From the NCBI GenBank assembly GCA_016930085.1, contig JAFGHO010000034.1, forward strand, positions 21,477-85,476: a DNA stretch of 64,000 bases, in the 5' to 3' direction. The position numbers and the translations under genes are program-made. Position 1 is the first letter of the stretch, and each line of letters begins with the position of its first letter. Under the pieces are notes generated by a model. That model was not told the origin of the DNA and made no database searches. It saw only the letters and a list, made by a program, of their open reading frames with translations. Of the stretch, positions 9,682-18,524 are shown piece after piece. The DNA is from Spirochaetales bacterium. Lineage in GTDB: Bacteria > Spirochaetota > Spirochaetia > SZUA-6 > JAFGRV01.

Positions 9682-10425
9682 GTGAACAGATTCAGGCACT
9701 GTCGGAAGCAAACAATAAAACTCATATATGTCGTATCGATTGCCATACCGTTCTTATGCTCCTGTCTTCACGTCTCCGAAATATATAACGCAGTCGGATC
9801 GGGTATGAAGCCGCCTTCAGCCTGGACGGATAGAATGATGGGTAAAGCCGGTCCGGTGATAACATCGGTACAGACAAAGCTTCAAACAAAGCTTCTCGAA
9901 GGGGCAGAGTATGTATTGGGGAAAAACAATATGATCGTAGGCGGCAGGCATTTTGAAGCCGACTGTTCGGGAACGGTACGGGCGATCTATTTCTACGCGG
10001 GTATCGATCTTGCCGCCGATTTCGATCGTTACACCGGCAATGGTGTTGCCAGGCTCTACAAGATACTCAGATCCAAAGACCTGCTTTATAAAACGGACAT
10101 CCCCCAAACGGGGGACATCGTCTTCTGGGACAATACCTATGATAAAAACGGTGACGGAAAACGGAACGACCCCCTCACCCATGTCGGCATGGTCGTCGAT
10201 GTGCAAAAAGACGGAACGATCGAATACATCCACCGGGATTACCTCAAAGGCAATGTCAAAGCGAAAATGAACCTCCTCAAGCCCGATATTTTCTGTGAAA
10301 AAAACGGTGATGACTTGGTTATACTCAACACCCCGATCCGCATGAAAAAAGGAACATCTTATGATGGAGATCACCTTTCCGGCCAGCTTTTCCGGGTGTT
10401 CGGCAAGGGATATCTGATCGAATGA
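9682..10425 (+). CDS. NlpC/P60- or CHAP-like cysteine peptidase lipoprotein
   Basis: A 247-residue exported protein. The signal peptide ends LCSC near residue 28, a likely lipobox. The catalytic domain shows ADCSGTVRA (candidate Cys 95), PLTHVGMVVDV (candidate His 167) and a third polar position around IEYIHRD, as in NlpC/P60 peptidoglycan hydrolases. Between Cys and His is a D-x-N-G-D-G loop that could bind calcium. I chose the GTG at 9682 because AGAGGA ends six bases upstream; an ATG at 9667 would place that Shine-Dalgarno inside the gene. The role in cell-wall cleavage is inferred. Confidence 0.7.
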   Translation: MNRFRHCRKQTIKLIYVVSIAIPFLCSCLHVSEIYNAVGSGMKPPSAWTDRMMGKAGPVITSVQTKLQTKLLEGAEYVLGKNNMIVGGRHFEADCSGTVRAIYFYAGIDLAADFDRYTGNGVARLYKILRSKDLLYKTDIPQTGDIVFWDNTYDKNGDGKRNDPLTHVGMVVDVQKDGTIEYIHRDYLKGNVKAKMNLLKPDIFCEKNGDDLVILNTPIRMKKGTSYDGDHLSGQLFRVFGKGYLIE

Positions 10426-10446
10426 GGGTTCGGGGGTCCAAAGATC

Positions 10447-10458
10447 GGGGACGGAGGT
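10447..10458 (-). repeat. Copy of the dispersed 12-mer ACCTCCGTCCCC
   Basis: The reverse complement of ACCTCCGTCCCC lies in the gap between the NlpC-like and HD genes. Other copies start at 16193, 31052, 31263, 34438, 57911, 57943, 63008, 63717 and 63875 on the + strand; an 11-base core copy is at 13859. See findings. Confidence 0.8.
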
Positions 10459-10498
10459 CGAATTTTTTATTACAGACAGACACGGGCTGATCCCGGAT

Positions 10499-11161
10499 TC
10501 AATCGTCGTGTTCAAACAGACGAAGCTGTTCCTCAAGCCCGCGGTAATATGATTCAATGACGGCTGAGTTTTTATGCGCAAATCCGGCTGCAATCGTACT
10601 GTAAAAATTATTCTTTTGACCCGACCGCCACTGTAATTTTTCCAGGATACACGGGAAGCCCTTTCCTTCGAGTCCGCACGAAAGAAGTGCCCGCAAAAGA
10701 CCGATAGGACCAAAGAGATCCATACCGTCCGCATCGTAGACCACTTTTGCCTCCGGGGACTCCGGCAATGTCTCGGAAAACTGGCGTGAATGGGCGACGA
10801 TGCATTCCCTCACGAGGGATATGGTTGTCCGATCGATTTTCTTCGCATCGAGGTAATCCGATGCGATCTCTGCACTGATCATGTTATGGTCCTTTCTCCG
10901 TATGCTGTGTCCCGCATCATGAAACAATACCGAACATTCTATGATATCCCAGCGGGCATGCATTTCCGCGTTGACCATGCGTGCGTAGGCGAGAACGCGC
11001 TGAATATGCGGCCAGCCGTGGAGAATATCTTTCGGCATTTTATCCCGGGCGAAATCGGCGATACCCGTCATAAGCGTATTCAATGCAGTCACAGCAACCT
11101 CCGGCCACTCATTTGACATCCCGTTTCGGCAAAAAATCGTAACATCCCACATTATTTTCAT
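10499..11161 (-). CDS. HD-domain phosphohydrolase
   Basis: A 220-residue soluble metal-dependent phosphohydrolase of the YedJ-like HD family. Metal-binding motifs are HGWPHIQRV near residue 48, LFHDAGH (the HD pair) near 78-84 and VYDADGMD near 142. The substrate cannot be told from sequence; relatives act on nucleotides or related phosphoesters. The ATG at 11161 has a short AAGG five bases upstream; a second ATG at 11119 lacks one. The gene stands alone. Confidence 0.8.
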   Translation of the reverse strand: MKIMWDVTIFCRNGMSNEWPEVAVTALNTLMTGIADFARDKMPKDILHGWPHIQRVLAYARMVNAEMHARWDIIECSVLFHDAGHSIRRKDHNMISAEIASDYLDAKKIDRTTISLVRECIVAHSRQFSETLPESPEAKVVYDADGMDLFGPIGLLRALLSCGLEGKGFPCILEKLQWRSGQKNNFYSTIAAGFAHKNSAVIESYYRGLEEQLRLFEHDD

Positions 11162-11178
11162 ATTTTTGCCTTGTTCAT

Positions 11179-11205
11179 GTTATAATCCTTCTATAAATTT
11201 GTCAA
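11179..11205 (-). promoter_or_regulatory. Possible promoter of the HD-domain gene
   Basis: On the minus strand, TTGACA (11205-11200) is a perfect -35 and TATAAC (11184-11179) a good -10. The spacer is only 15 bases, shorter than the usual 16-18. The predicted leader to the ATG at 11161 is about ten bases. Confidence 0.45.
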
Positions 11206-11384
11206 TTGAGGCGCCACGGCAATTGAAGGAACGGCAAAACGTATGGTGATACCGGGTATCACGCTTCAAAGTGTGTTTGCGACCTCAATGAAAAACATGT
11301 CGGACATATCGAGGGTGCGTGTGATGAGGATTATTCTATTGAGTATTCTTCGATAATGCCTGCCGTGAAAATAAGGAGAAAAAT

Positions 11385-11873
11385 ATGGATGAAATTCTTG
11401 AAATTCTTGAAACGAACGCAAAAATGAATCCAAAGGAGATCGCCGTTCAACTCGACATGAGTGAAAAGGAAGTCCGGGAAAAAATATCGGCATATGAGAA
11501 AAAGGGTGTGATCGTCAAGTACAAGACCGTCATCAATAGAGAGATTATAGCCGAAGAGAAGGAAGAGGTGACCGCCCTTATCGAAGTTAAGGTCACCCCC
11601 CAGAAAGATAAAGGGTTTGATGCGATCGCGGAACGGATTTACCGTTTCCCCGAGGTGATCTCGTGTTTTCTCCTTTCAGGCGGTTACGATCTTCTTGTCA
11701 CGGTCAGGGGACCTGATTTGAGAACGGTTTCAGGTTTCGTTTCCGAAAAGCTTTCACCTATGGAACATATCCGTGGAACCGTCACTCATTTCCTTCTCAA
11801 ACGGTACAAGGACGATGGAGATATTCTGGTAACGGAAGTGAAGGCGGACAAACGGCCGCCGATATCGGCTTAA
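11385..11873 (+). CDS. Lrp/AsnC-family transcription regulator
   Basis: A 162-residue regulator. Residues 1-45 form the winged-helix DNA-binding region (MNPKEIAVQLDMSEKEVREK) and residues 65-145 the RAM ligand-binding domain, including FLLSGGYDLLVTVRG. It starts behind AAGGAGA. The aminotransferase gene follows after 15 bases, so the two form an operon. The arrangement resembles the alaR-alaT pair of Bacillus, so the likely target is its own operon and the effector an amino acid such as alanine; that is inference. Confidence 0.88.
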   Translation: MDEILEILETNAKMNPKEIAVQLDMSEKEVREKISAYEKKGVIVKYKTVINREIIAEEKEEVTALIEVKVTPQKDKGFDAIAERIYRFPEVISCFLLSGGYDLLVTVRGPDLRTVSGFVSEKLSPMEHIRGTVTHFLLKRYKDDGDILVTEVKADKRPPISA

Positions 11874-11888
11874 CGGGAGGAGATAATA

Positions 11889-13052
11889 ATGAAACAACCG
11901 GCATATACGGTATCGAAAACGATCGCGGACCTGCCGCCTTCCGGCATCCGTGAATTTTTCGATCTGGTTTTGACCATGGACGATGTCGTCTCGCTGGGAG
12001 TCGGTGAACCGGATTTCCCGACTCCCTGGCATATCATCGAATCCGCAATTTTCAGTTTGGAAAACGGATATACCAGCTATACCTCGAACAAGGGCATGCT
12101 GGAATTACGAAAACATATTTCAGAAAAAATCAACAAAGACACCGGTGTGTCATATGACCCTGAAAACGAAGTGCTTGTGACCGTGGGGGTAAGTGAAGCA
12201 ATGGATATTGTTTTCCGCGCCCTTCTCAATCCGGGCGACAAGGTGGCGGTGGTCAAGCCTTCATACGTTTCCTATTCACCGTGCGTTATTATGGCGGGGG
12301 GAGAGGTGATCGAATTACCGTGCAGGGAGGAACACCGGTTCCGTCTTGATCCGAACGATCTTGAAGCCGCCTGCAAATCGGGGATACGGGCGGTCATCAT
12401 CAATTATCCGTGTAATCCGACCGGCGCTTCATATACAAAAGACGAACTCGCCGAGTTTGTCCGTATTGCCGAAGCCTATGATCTTCTCGTCATCTCCGAT
12501 GAAATATACGATTGTCTCACTTACGATTTCGATCATACCCCGCTCATCACCTTTCCCGGAATGAAATCCCGGACGATCTATCTGAATGGTTTTTCAAAAG
12601 GATTTGCCATGACGGGTTGGAGAATCGGCTACATAGCGGGACCGCCGGAAATCGTTTCAATGGCGAACAAAATACATCAATACACGATTCTTTGCGCCCC
12701 GATCATGGGACAGTTCGCCGCTATCGAAGCCCTGCGAAGCGGGGAAGAACAGATGCTCGCAATGAAAAAGGAATATAGGCGGCGGCGAAATTTCATCGTT
12801 CACAAACTGAACGAGATGGGACTATCGACCGGCATGCCGCAAGGTGCTTTTTATACGTACACGAACATCGGTGTATCCGGAATGAGTTCTCCCGAGTTTG
12901 CCAGAAAACTCCTCATGGAAAAAAAAGTCGCGGTCGTTCCGGGAACGGCATTCAGTTCGGAAGGCGGGGAGTATATCAGGATTTCTTACGCCTCATCGTT
13001 CGAGAATCTCAAGGAGGCCTGCTTCAGAATCGGAGAGTTTTTGAAAAAGTAA
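11889..13052 (+). CDS. PLP-dependent class I/II aminotransferase (alanine/aspartate type)
   Basis: A 387-residue cytoplasmic fold-type I aminotransferase. Residues that bind PLP are visible: NYPCNPTG near 172-179, SDEIYD near 203-208 (Asp and Tyr), and the Schiff-base lysine at 237 in SKGFAMTGWR. The C-terminal IRISYASS holds the Arg that binds the substrate carboxylate. A Shine-Dalgarno GGGAGGAG precedes the ATG. Pairing with an Lrp regulator, and resemblance to AlaT/PatA, suggest alanine or aspartate transamination; exact specificity is uncertain. Confidence 0.87.
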   Translation: MKQPAYTVSKTIADLPPSGIREFFDLVLTMDDVVSLGVGEPDFPTPWHIIESAIFSLENGYTSYTSNKGMLELRKHISEKINKDTGVSYDPENEVLVTVGVSEAMDIVFRALLNPGDKVAVVKPSYVSYSPCVIMAGGEVIELPCREEHRFRLDPNDLEAACKSGIRAVIINYPCNPTGASYTKDELAEFVRIAEAYDLLVISDEIYDCLTYDFDHTPLITFPGMKSRTIYLNGFSKGFAMTGWRIGYIAGPPEIVSMANKIHQYTILCAPIMGQFAAIEALRSGEEQMLAMKKEYRRRRNFIVHKLNEMGLSTGMPQGAFYTYTNIGVSGMSSPEFARKLLMEKKVAVVPGTAFSSEGGEYIRISYASSFENLKEACFRIGEFLKK

Positions 13053-13096
13053 TTCCGTTACCGGCAGCCGCATCGATTGCCGTATGCAGGTCTCTG

Positions 13097-14095
13097 TTAC
13101 CATGCGTAGGCTTCGGGCGCCCGGCCCCCAGGTCCCGGGAAGATTTCATCGAGGACTTTTAATGCGGATTCATCGAGCGGGATTTCAGTCGCCCGGACCG
13201 CGGTTTCAAGGTGTTCAATCGTCCTCGGACCGATGATCGGAGAGGTGACTCCCGGTTGGTGCAGAAGCCACGCGAGTGCGACTTCCGCCGGCGGGTGACC
13301 CAGCGTCTTGCAGAAGTCCTCATACTTTTTGATCTTCTCTTTTTCGGATGCAATACGGTCGGTTATCCATTCGCCCGACCTTCTTCCTTTCCCGATCTTG
13401 TCAAGAAAACCCGCGAGCATGCCGCCGTCGACAGGGCTGTAGGGAATAAAGCCGAGTCCGTAAGCGGAGCAGGCCGGAATCACCTCGAGTTCCACCATAC
13501 GGCAGTTCAGGTTGTATTTGCTCTGTTCACTGACAGGACCGGTCAACCCGCGACGCGACGCTTCCTGACAGGCGGTTGCTATCTGCCATCCGGCGAAATT
13601 ACTTGAACCCGCATATATTATTTTCCCCTGCGTCTGAAGCTTGTCGAAGGCGTTCCAGGTCTCGTCCCACGGGCAGTCACGGTCGATGTGATGCATCTGG
13701 TAAAGGTCGATGACGTCGGTGTTAAGCCGCTTAAGGCTCGCCTCGCAATGCCGGGCTATTTTCAAGGCGGAAAGATTTCTCTCCGAGTGATTCGGTTCGT
13801 AGCGTTCGGACTTTTTATTTGCGGGATTGTAGACTTTGGTGGCCAGAACTATAGAGTTCCTCCGTCCCCCGCCCCTGCCCAGCCATCTGCCGATAATTTC
13901 TTCCGTGTGGCCGTGGTCGACCTCCCATCCGTAGACATCCGCCGTATCGAAAAAGTTGATGCCCAGATCGAGTGCCCTGTCCATGATCCTGAAACTCTCT
14001 TCCTCCGTAGTATGCCAGCCGAAGTTCATCGTTCCGAGGCAGAGCGAACTGACCAGAACGCCGTGTTTTCCGAGTCTTTTATACGTGACAGCCAT
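13097..14095 (-). CDS. Aldo/keto reductase
   Basis: A 332-residue NADPH-dependent oxidoreductase of the YghZ/Tas-like group. The catalytic tetrad is complete: Asp 50 and Tyr 55 in FFDTADVYG, Lys 87 in LATKVYN, and His 135 in LYQMHHID. The C-terminal cofactor motif reads SPIIGPRTIEHLE. The ATG at 14095 follows AAGGAGGAAACA, an excellent Shine-Dalgarno; an in-frame ATG eight codons upstream does not. It converges with the aminotransferase gene. The substrate is unknown. Confidence 0.88.
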   Translation of the reverse strand: MAVTYKRLGKHGVLVSSLCLGTMNFGWHTTEEESFRIMDRALDLGINFFDTADVYGWEVDHGHTEEIIGRWLGRGGGRRNSIVLATKVYNPANKKSERYEPNHSERNLSALKIARHCEASLKRLNTDVIDLYQMHHIDRDCPWDETWNAFDKLQTQGKIIYAGSSNFAGWQIATACQEASRRGLTGPVSEQSKYNLNCRMVELEVIPACSAYGLGFIPYSPVDGGMLAGFLDKIGKGRRSGEWITDRIASEKEKIKKYEDFCKTLGHPPAEVALAWLLHQPGVTSPIIGPRTIEHLETAVRATEIPLDESALKVLDEIFPGPGGRAPEAYAW

Positions 14096-14373
14096 TGTTT
14101 CCTCCTTATCTATTGTCAACCATGTCTTTCCGGCTTCGTCGCCGGTGGACGATTGCGGCCGAAACGGCGCAGGAATAATTATTGAACCGTCCGCGATTTT
14201 TCATTAATTATCGCCTCATTATTCTATACGCTCCCGGCAAATGAATTCCAGGTTTTTTTCTCTTTTCTTCTGACCTCCGTCTTGAATGACGCTTCCCGGA
14301 CATATCCGGCCGGATACATTCTTTTCCGAGAGATTTTGTATTATGATTGACCGGCAAAGGCAACCCGAACAAT

Positions 14374-14417
14374 TTCCTAACGGTTTGCTAACATTTTCCT
14401 AATATTTCATACATAGC
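14374..14417 (+). promoter_or_regulatory. Pho-box-like 11-bp direct repeats upstream of pstC
   Basis: Four consecutive 11-mers: TTCCTAACGGT (14374), TTGCTAACATT (14385), TTCCTAATATT (14396) and the weaker TCATACATAGC (14407). PhoB/PhoP boxes elsewhere are also direct repeats with 11-bp period. The array ends 17 bases before the pstC ATG, and the operon encodes PhoB and PhoR, so autoregulation by phosphate starvation is the natural reading. The remainder of the 339-base gap (14096-14373) shows nothing clear. Confidence 0.65.
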
Positions 14418-14434
14418 TTGAATCAGGAACGATC

Positions 14435-15316
14435 ATGAAACAAGACTATCGGGCTATATATGAATTGATTATTAAAATTCTGCTTCTCTTGTGCGCGTGC
14501 GTCTCGGTGCTTGCCGTTGTTCTCATTACACTGTTTATATTTCAAAGCGGACTGCCCCTTTTTACGAAAGTATCGCCGGTCGAGTTTCTTACAAGCACCT
14601 ACTGGAAACCCGCCGATGAAACAAACCCTGGATTCGGTATTCTTGCTTTTATTGTCGGATCGTTTTACGTCACCGTTATCGCCCTTCTCATCGCGGTCCC
14701 GATCGGGCTGTTTTGCGCCGTTTTTCTTTCAGAGTTCGCGAAGGGCAAGCCGGCACAATTACTCCGGAGGGCGGTCGAAATCCTCGCCGGTATCCCTTCC
14801 GTCGTCTACGGGCTGTTCGGGGTGGTGATCATCTGCGGCCTGGTGAGGGAAATCTTCGGGGGTACGGGATACAGCGTCCTTTCGGGTTCGATCATTCTCG
14901 CGATCATGATACTCCCGACAATCATCACGATATCCGAAATTTCGATCCGTTCGGTTCCGGAGGAATACCGGGCGGGGTCGCTCGCGACGGGGGCCACACA
15001 CTGGCAGACGATCGTTCGGGTGATCCTCCCTTCGGCAAAATCCGGGATCATCGCCTCGATCGTTCTGGGAACAGGCAGGGCGATCGGAGAAACAATGGCA
15101 GTGCTTATGGTTGCGGGGAACGCACCCATCATGCCGGAAGGGTTGACCTCGATGGTACGGACCCTGACGATGAACATTGTCACCGACATGAGTTACGCGA
15201 CGGGCGATCACCGGACTGCGCTTTTTACAACGGGAATCGTCCTGTTCCTTTTTATCATGACACTCAACATCATCATCTATGCCATCACACGGAAAAGCAG
15301 GATACAGGAAGAATAG
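14435..15316 (+). CDS. pstC: Phosphate ABC transporter permease PstC
   Basis: A 293-residue inner-membrane permease with six predicted membrane segments, the first at about residues 12-37. The ABC-coupling EAA-type loop is recognisable (RAGSLATGATHWQTIVRVILP, near 185-205), as is the PstC motif EILAGIPSVVYGLFG near 112-126. It pairs with PstA to form the channel used by PstS. It is the first gene of pstC-pstA-pstB-phoU-phoB-phoR; pstA begins two bases after its stop. Confidence 0.93.
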   Translation: MKQDYRAIYELIIKILLLLCACVSVLAVVLITLFIFQSGLPLFTKVSPVEFLTSTYWKPADETNPGFGILAFIVGSFYVTVIALLIAVPIGLFCAVFLSEFAKGKPAQLLRRAVEILAGIPSVVYGLFGVVIICGLVREIFGGTGYSVLSGSIILAIMILPTIITISEISIRSVPEEYRAGSLATGATHWQTIVRVILPSAKSGIIASIVLGTGRAIGETMAVLMVAGNAPIMPEGLTSMVRTLTMNIVTDMSYATGDHRTALFTTGIVLFLFIMTLNIIIYAITRKSRIQEE

Positions 15317-15318
15317 GT

Positions 15319-16959
15319 ATGGATAATATTTCTTCTCACACAAAGCGGTCACTCTTTTATGAAAAGGTATGGAAGGGGGTTGTCTGGATTTCAGCCGGAA
15401 TCACGATCGGTTTTTTATTCTGGATTTTGGGCTATATTTTTTACAAAGGCCTTGTTTCCGATACCAGAACGGAATATCCCTTTATCGGGAAAGCCATTGC
15501 CGAGTCGGCCCTTGATGAAAACGCCAACTCAATAATTGTCGTTATCGTTCATCCGGATATCCGGATAAAAGAACTTACAATAAAAGACATAATCGATTAT
15601 TACCGTGGTGAAGAGCGATTCTGGCTGGTCTCCGAACAGGGACTCAAGGTAAGGCCTTTTTCCTATAATCCTTCACTGCCGCTGGGAGTGGCGTTCAGGG
15701 ACGCCGTCATCGGCGCCGACGGCTCCTACGTCCGTTCTACGGTTTTCGTCGAATCCGATGAGCAGATGATACGGATGGTTTCATCGACACGGGGGGGTAT
15801 CGGATATCTGAATTCCAGCGGCCTGCGATCGATAAAAAACACCCGGGGAGTCAAAACCGTAAAAATACGGACCCTTTCCCTCTTCGCCAATGAAGATGTA
15901 TTCGCGATCAGGAACAACATGAAACTCACCTCGCTTACGGAAGAAGATGTGCGGCGCATATACAGATCAAAGGTGAGGAACTGGAAGGAAGTCGGCGGCA
16001 TCGACCTCCCCATCGTCCCCGTTTGTTTTTCCTCCGGCACCGTGACCGGCAGGCAATTCACGGAGACCGTCCTCGATGGGAACGAAGCGGGACCGGCGGT
16101 GCGGCGGGTTTCTTCGTTAGTGGAAATGACGGCGGCCGTCGGCGAACATCCGGGTGCGGTCGGCGTCAGCCCCTATCTTCTTGTAAAAGACGACCTCCGT
16201 CCCCGGATCATCAAGGTCGAACGGCGCGAGATCAAACAGAATATAAGCATTCATTTTCTTCTCGAAGATCCGGAAAAAGCGGGAAAAGCGGGCGGTATCG
16301 CCTCCATCATCATCAATACCATGATTCTCATCCTCCTCACCCTTTTTATCGCGGCACCAATCGGGGTCGGAGCGGCTTTATATCTTACCGAATATTCAAA
16401 ACAGGGGAAAATCGTCGCGATCCTCCGTTTTTTCACCGAAACACTCGCGGGAATTCCTTCCATCATTTTCGGCCTGTTCGGCTATATTGTCTTTGTCATC
16501 GTCTGCAAAATGGGAATGGGATTGCTTTCGGGCACCCTTACGATTACCATCATGATTCTTCCCACGATCATCCGTACATCGGAGGAGGCTTTCAAGGCCG
16601 TTCCGAAATCATACAGGGAGGAAAGCCTCGCACTGGGAGCGACCCTCTGGCAGACGGTACACGGGGTGGTTTTGCCCACGGCGATCCCCGGAATCCTGAC
16701 CGGCATTATCCTTGCCATCGGAAGGACCGTGGGAGAAACGGCGGCCGTCCTTTTCACCCTGGGAAGCAGGCCCGGGCTATTTCAGGATATCTTTTCTTCC
16801 GGGAGGGTCCTTTCCCTTCATCTTTATATCCTGGCCAAAGAGGGGATATCGTTTGAACGAGCGTTCGCGACGGCCCTCATCCTGATCGTCATCATTCTCC
16901 TTGTCAATATCGCGACAACGACATTGATCGGGCGTATGAGTTTATTGAAAAAGAGGTGA
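15319..16959 (+). CDS. pstA: Phosphate permease PstA with an inserted PstS-like region
   Basis: At 546 residues this is nearly twice the usual PstA length (about 280-300). Residues 20-45 are the first membrane segment and residues 325-546 a normal permease core with ETLAGIPSIIFGLFG and an ABC-coupling loop. Between them, about 45-310 form a soluble, extracytoplasmic region. It contains two related segments: 84-175 (LTIKDIIDYYRGEERFW ... GGIGYLNSSG) and 203-290 (LTEEDVRRIYRSKVRNWKEV ... GAVGVSPYLL). Both resemble the second lobe of PstS; the second keeps SSGT, matching the phosphate-binding SGT of PstS. I chose the ATG at 15319 because it follows the pstC stop directly; the frame is open far upstream inside pstC. 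Confidence 0.9.
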   Translation: MDNISSHTKRSLFYEKVWKGVVWISAGITIGFLFWILGYIFYKGLVSDTRTEYPFIGKAIAESALDENANSIIVVIVHPDIRIKELTIKDIIDYYRGEERFWLVSEQGLKVRPFSYNPSLPLGVAFRDAVIGADGSYVRSTVFVESDEQMIRMVSSTRGGIGYLNSSGLRSIKNTRGVKTVKIRTLSLFANEDVFAIRNNMKLTSLTEEDVRRIYRSKVRNWKEVGGIDLPIVPVCFSSGTVTGRQFTETVLDGNEAGPAVRRVSSLVEMTAAVGEHPGAVGVSPYLLVKDDLRPRIIKVERREIKQNISIHFLLEDPEKAGKAGGIASIIINTMILILLTLFIAAPIGVGAALYLTEYSKQGKIVAILRFFTETLAGIPSIIFGLFGYIVFVIVCKMGMGLLSGTLTITIMILPTIIRTSEEAFKAVPKSYREESLALGATLWQTVHGVVLPTAIPGILTGIILAIGRTVGETAAVLFTLGSRPGLFQDIFSSGRVLSLHLYILAKEGISFERAFATALILIVIILLVNIATTTLIGRMSLLKKR

Positions 16960-16965
16960 TACAAT

Positions 16966-17826
16966 ATGGAACAGGAAAATGGAACAAAAACCGACTTTCG
17001 GCTGCATACCCTGCACGTGAAGAAAGCGGATGAAACGGACATTTCGGACGGTAACGGCCGTAAAGCCGAACAGTCGACATACAAAATACAGACTCAATCA
17101 CTCAATCTGTTTTACGGAGACAAACAGGCCCTCGTCGATGTGACAATGGATGTCGCACCGAACAAGGTGACCGCCCTCATCGGGCCTTCGGGCTGCGGCA
17201 AATCGACCTTTTTAAGAACCCTCAACCGCATGAACGATCTCATATCCTCGGTAAGGATCGAGGGAACGGTCCTTTATGACAATACCGATATATACAGGGA
17301 CTTCAATGTGATCGAACTGAGAAAACGTATCGGGATGGTCTTCCAGAAACCGAACCCCTTTCCCATGAGTGTGTACGATAACGTCGCATACGGGCCGCGT
17401 GTTCACGGAATCAGGAAAAAGAGCAGGCTCGACGACATTGTCGAACGGAGCATCCGGCGCGCAGCGCTTTGGGATGAAGTCGACGGGAGGCTCGATGAAA
17501 GCGGTCTCGGTCTTTCGGGGGGACAGCAGCAGCGGCTCTGTATCGCGAGGGTACTCGCGGTCGAACCGGACGTCATTTTGATGGACGAACCGACCTCCGC
17601 ACTCGACCCCATATCGACCGCGAAGATCGAGGATCTCATTGAAACACTCAAGCGGAACTATACGATTATCATCGTCACCCATAATATGCAGCAGGCGGGA
17701 CGGATCTCGGATGTTACCGCGTTTTTTTTAAACGGCGTAATGATAGAAATGGGGAAGGCCAGAGATATCTTTTTCAACCCCAAAGACAAACGGACGGAAG
17801 ACTATATTTGCGGACGTTTCGGTTAG
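16966..17826 (+). CDS. pstB: Phosphate ABC transporter ATP-binding protein PstB
   Basis: A 286-residue ATPase that drives the Pst transporter. Walker A is [10 protein letters not shown]-loop [11 protein letters not shown], signature LSGGQQQR, Walker [13 protein letters not shown] and the switch His in VTHNMQQ. The VFQKPNPFP segment is typical of PstB. About 40 charged residues precede the normal start of the family ([12 protein letters not shown]); they are read from an ATG with Shine-Dalgarno AGAGGTG, six bases after pstA, so I keep them. Confidence 0.94.
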   Translation: MEQENGTKTDFRLHTLHVKKADETDISDGNGRKAEQSTYKIQTQSLNLFYGDKQALVDVTMDVAPNKVTALIGPSGCGKSTFLRTLNRMNDLISSVRIEGTVLYDNTDIYRDFNVIELRKRIGMVFQKPNPFPMSVYDNVAYGPRVHGIRKKSRLDDIVERSIRRAALWDEVDGRLDESGLGLSGGQQQRLCIARVLAVEPDVILMDEPTSALDPISTAKIEDLIETLKRNYTIIIVTHNMQQAGRISDVTAFFLNGVMIEMGKARDIFFNPKDKRTEDYICGRFG

Positions 17827-17843
17827 CCGAAGGGAGAAACCAT

Positions 17844-18500
17844 ATGAAAATACGGCATCATTTTGACGAAAAACTCGAAGAACTCAAAATAGACGTTCTT
17901 TCGATGGGAACCCTGACGGAGGAATCGATCGCCAGGGCGCTTCACGCATTAATGAAAAAAGACAGAAATATGGGCCTTGAAGTGATAAAAAACGACGAGC
18001 ATATCAACCAGCAGGAACTCGATATCGAAAGGACCTGTGTCCTCCTCATCGCCACGGAACAGCCGGTTGCGGGTGATCTGCGGTTTATCATCTCCTCGCT
18101 TAAAACGGTGAGGGACCTCGAACGGATCGGTGATTATGCGGCGCATATGGCAAAAACCGCGGTTCATCTCAGCGAAGAACCTCTTGAAGTTCCCAAAGAT
18201 ATCCCTATAATGACAGAACACTGTATTGCCATGCTGAAAACAGCGCTTCAGGCGTACGCGGATATGGATGTGGCGAAAGCCGAAAGCGTTAAAAAGAGGG
18301 ATGAAATGGTTGACAGCCTTTACCTGAATGTATTCAGGGAATTGATCATCGATATGAAAGAAGAACCGAACCATCTCCGGCTGGTGAGTTCACTTCTCCT
18401 CGTCGCCAAATTTCTCGAACGGCTTGCCGATCATATTACCAATATCTGCGAAGAGATTATCTATATGTGCACGGGGAAAAGGAAAGACGGATCTTTTTAA
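17844..18500 (+). CDS. phoU: Phosphate signalling protein PhoU
   Basis: A 218-residue all-helical protein made of two PhoU repeats, with the metal-binding patterns ERIGDYAAHMAK and ERLADHITNICEE. It links the Pst transporter to PhoR and damps the phosphate-starvation signal when phosphate is plentiful. The ATG at 17844 follows GAAGGGAGAA and fits the family start (MKIRHHFDEKLEEL); an earlier in-frame start would overlap pstB. It sits between pstB and phoB. Confidence 0.93.
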   Translation: MKIRHHFDEKLEELKIDVLSMGTLTEESIARALHALMKKDRNMGLEVIKNDEHINQQELDIERTCVLLIATEQPVAGDLRFIISSLKTVRDLERIGDYAAHMAKTAVHLSEEPLEVPKDIPIMTEHCIAMLKTALQAYADMDVAKAESVKKRDEMVDSLYLNVFRELIIDMKEEPNHLRLVSSLLLVAKFLERLADHITNICEEIIYMCTGKRKDGSF

Positions 18501-18524
18501 TTTATTATAAACGGGGTTGACGGC

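Noticed and set aside
10426..10498. Possible terminators after the NlpC-like and HD genes (GTCC/GGAC and CGGG/CCCG stems)
   Set aside because: Stems of only four pairs and no clean T-run at the right distance.
14713..15318. Upstream extension of the pstA frame into pstC
   Set aside because: The extra 200 residues are an alternative-frame reading of pstC; the ATG at 15319 directly follows the pstC stop.
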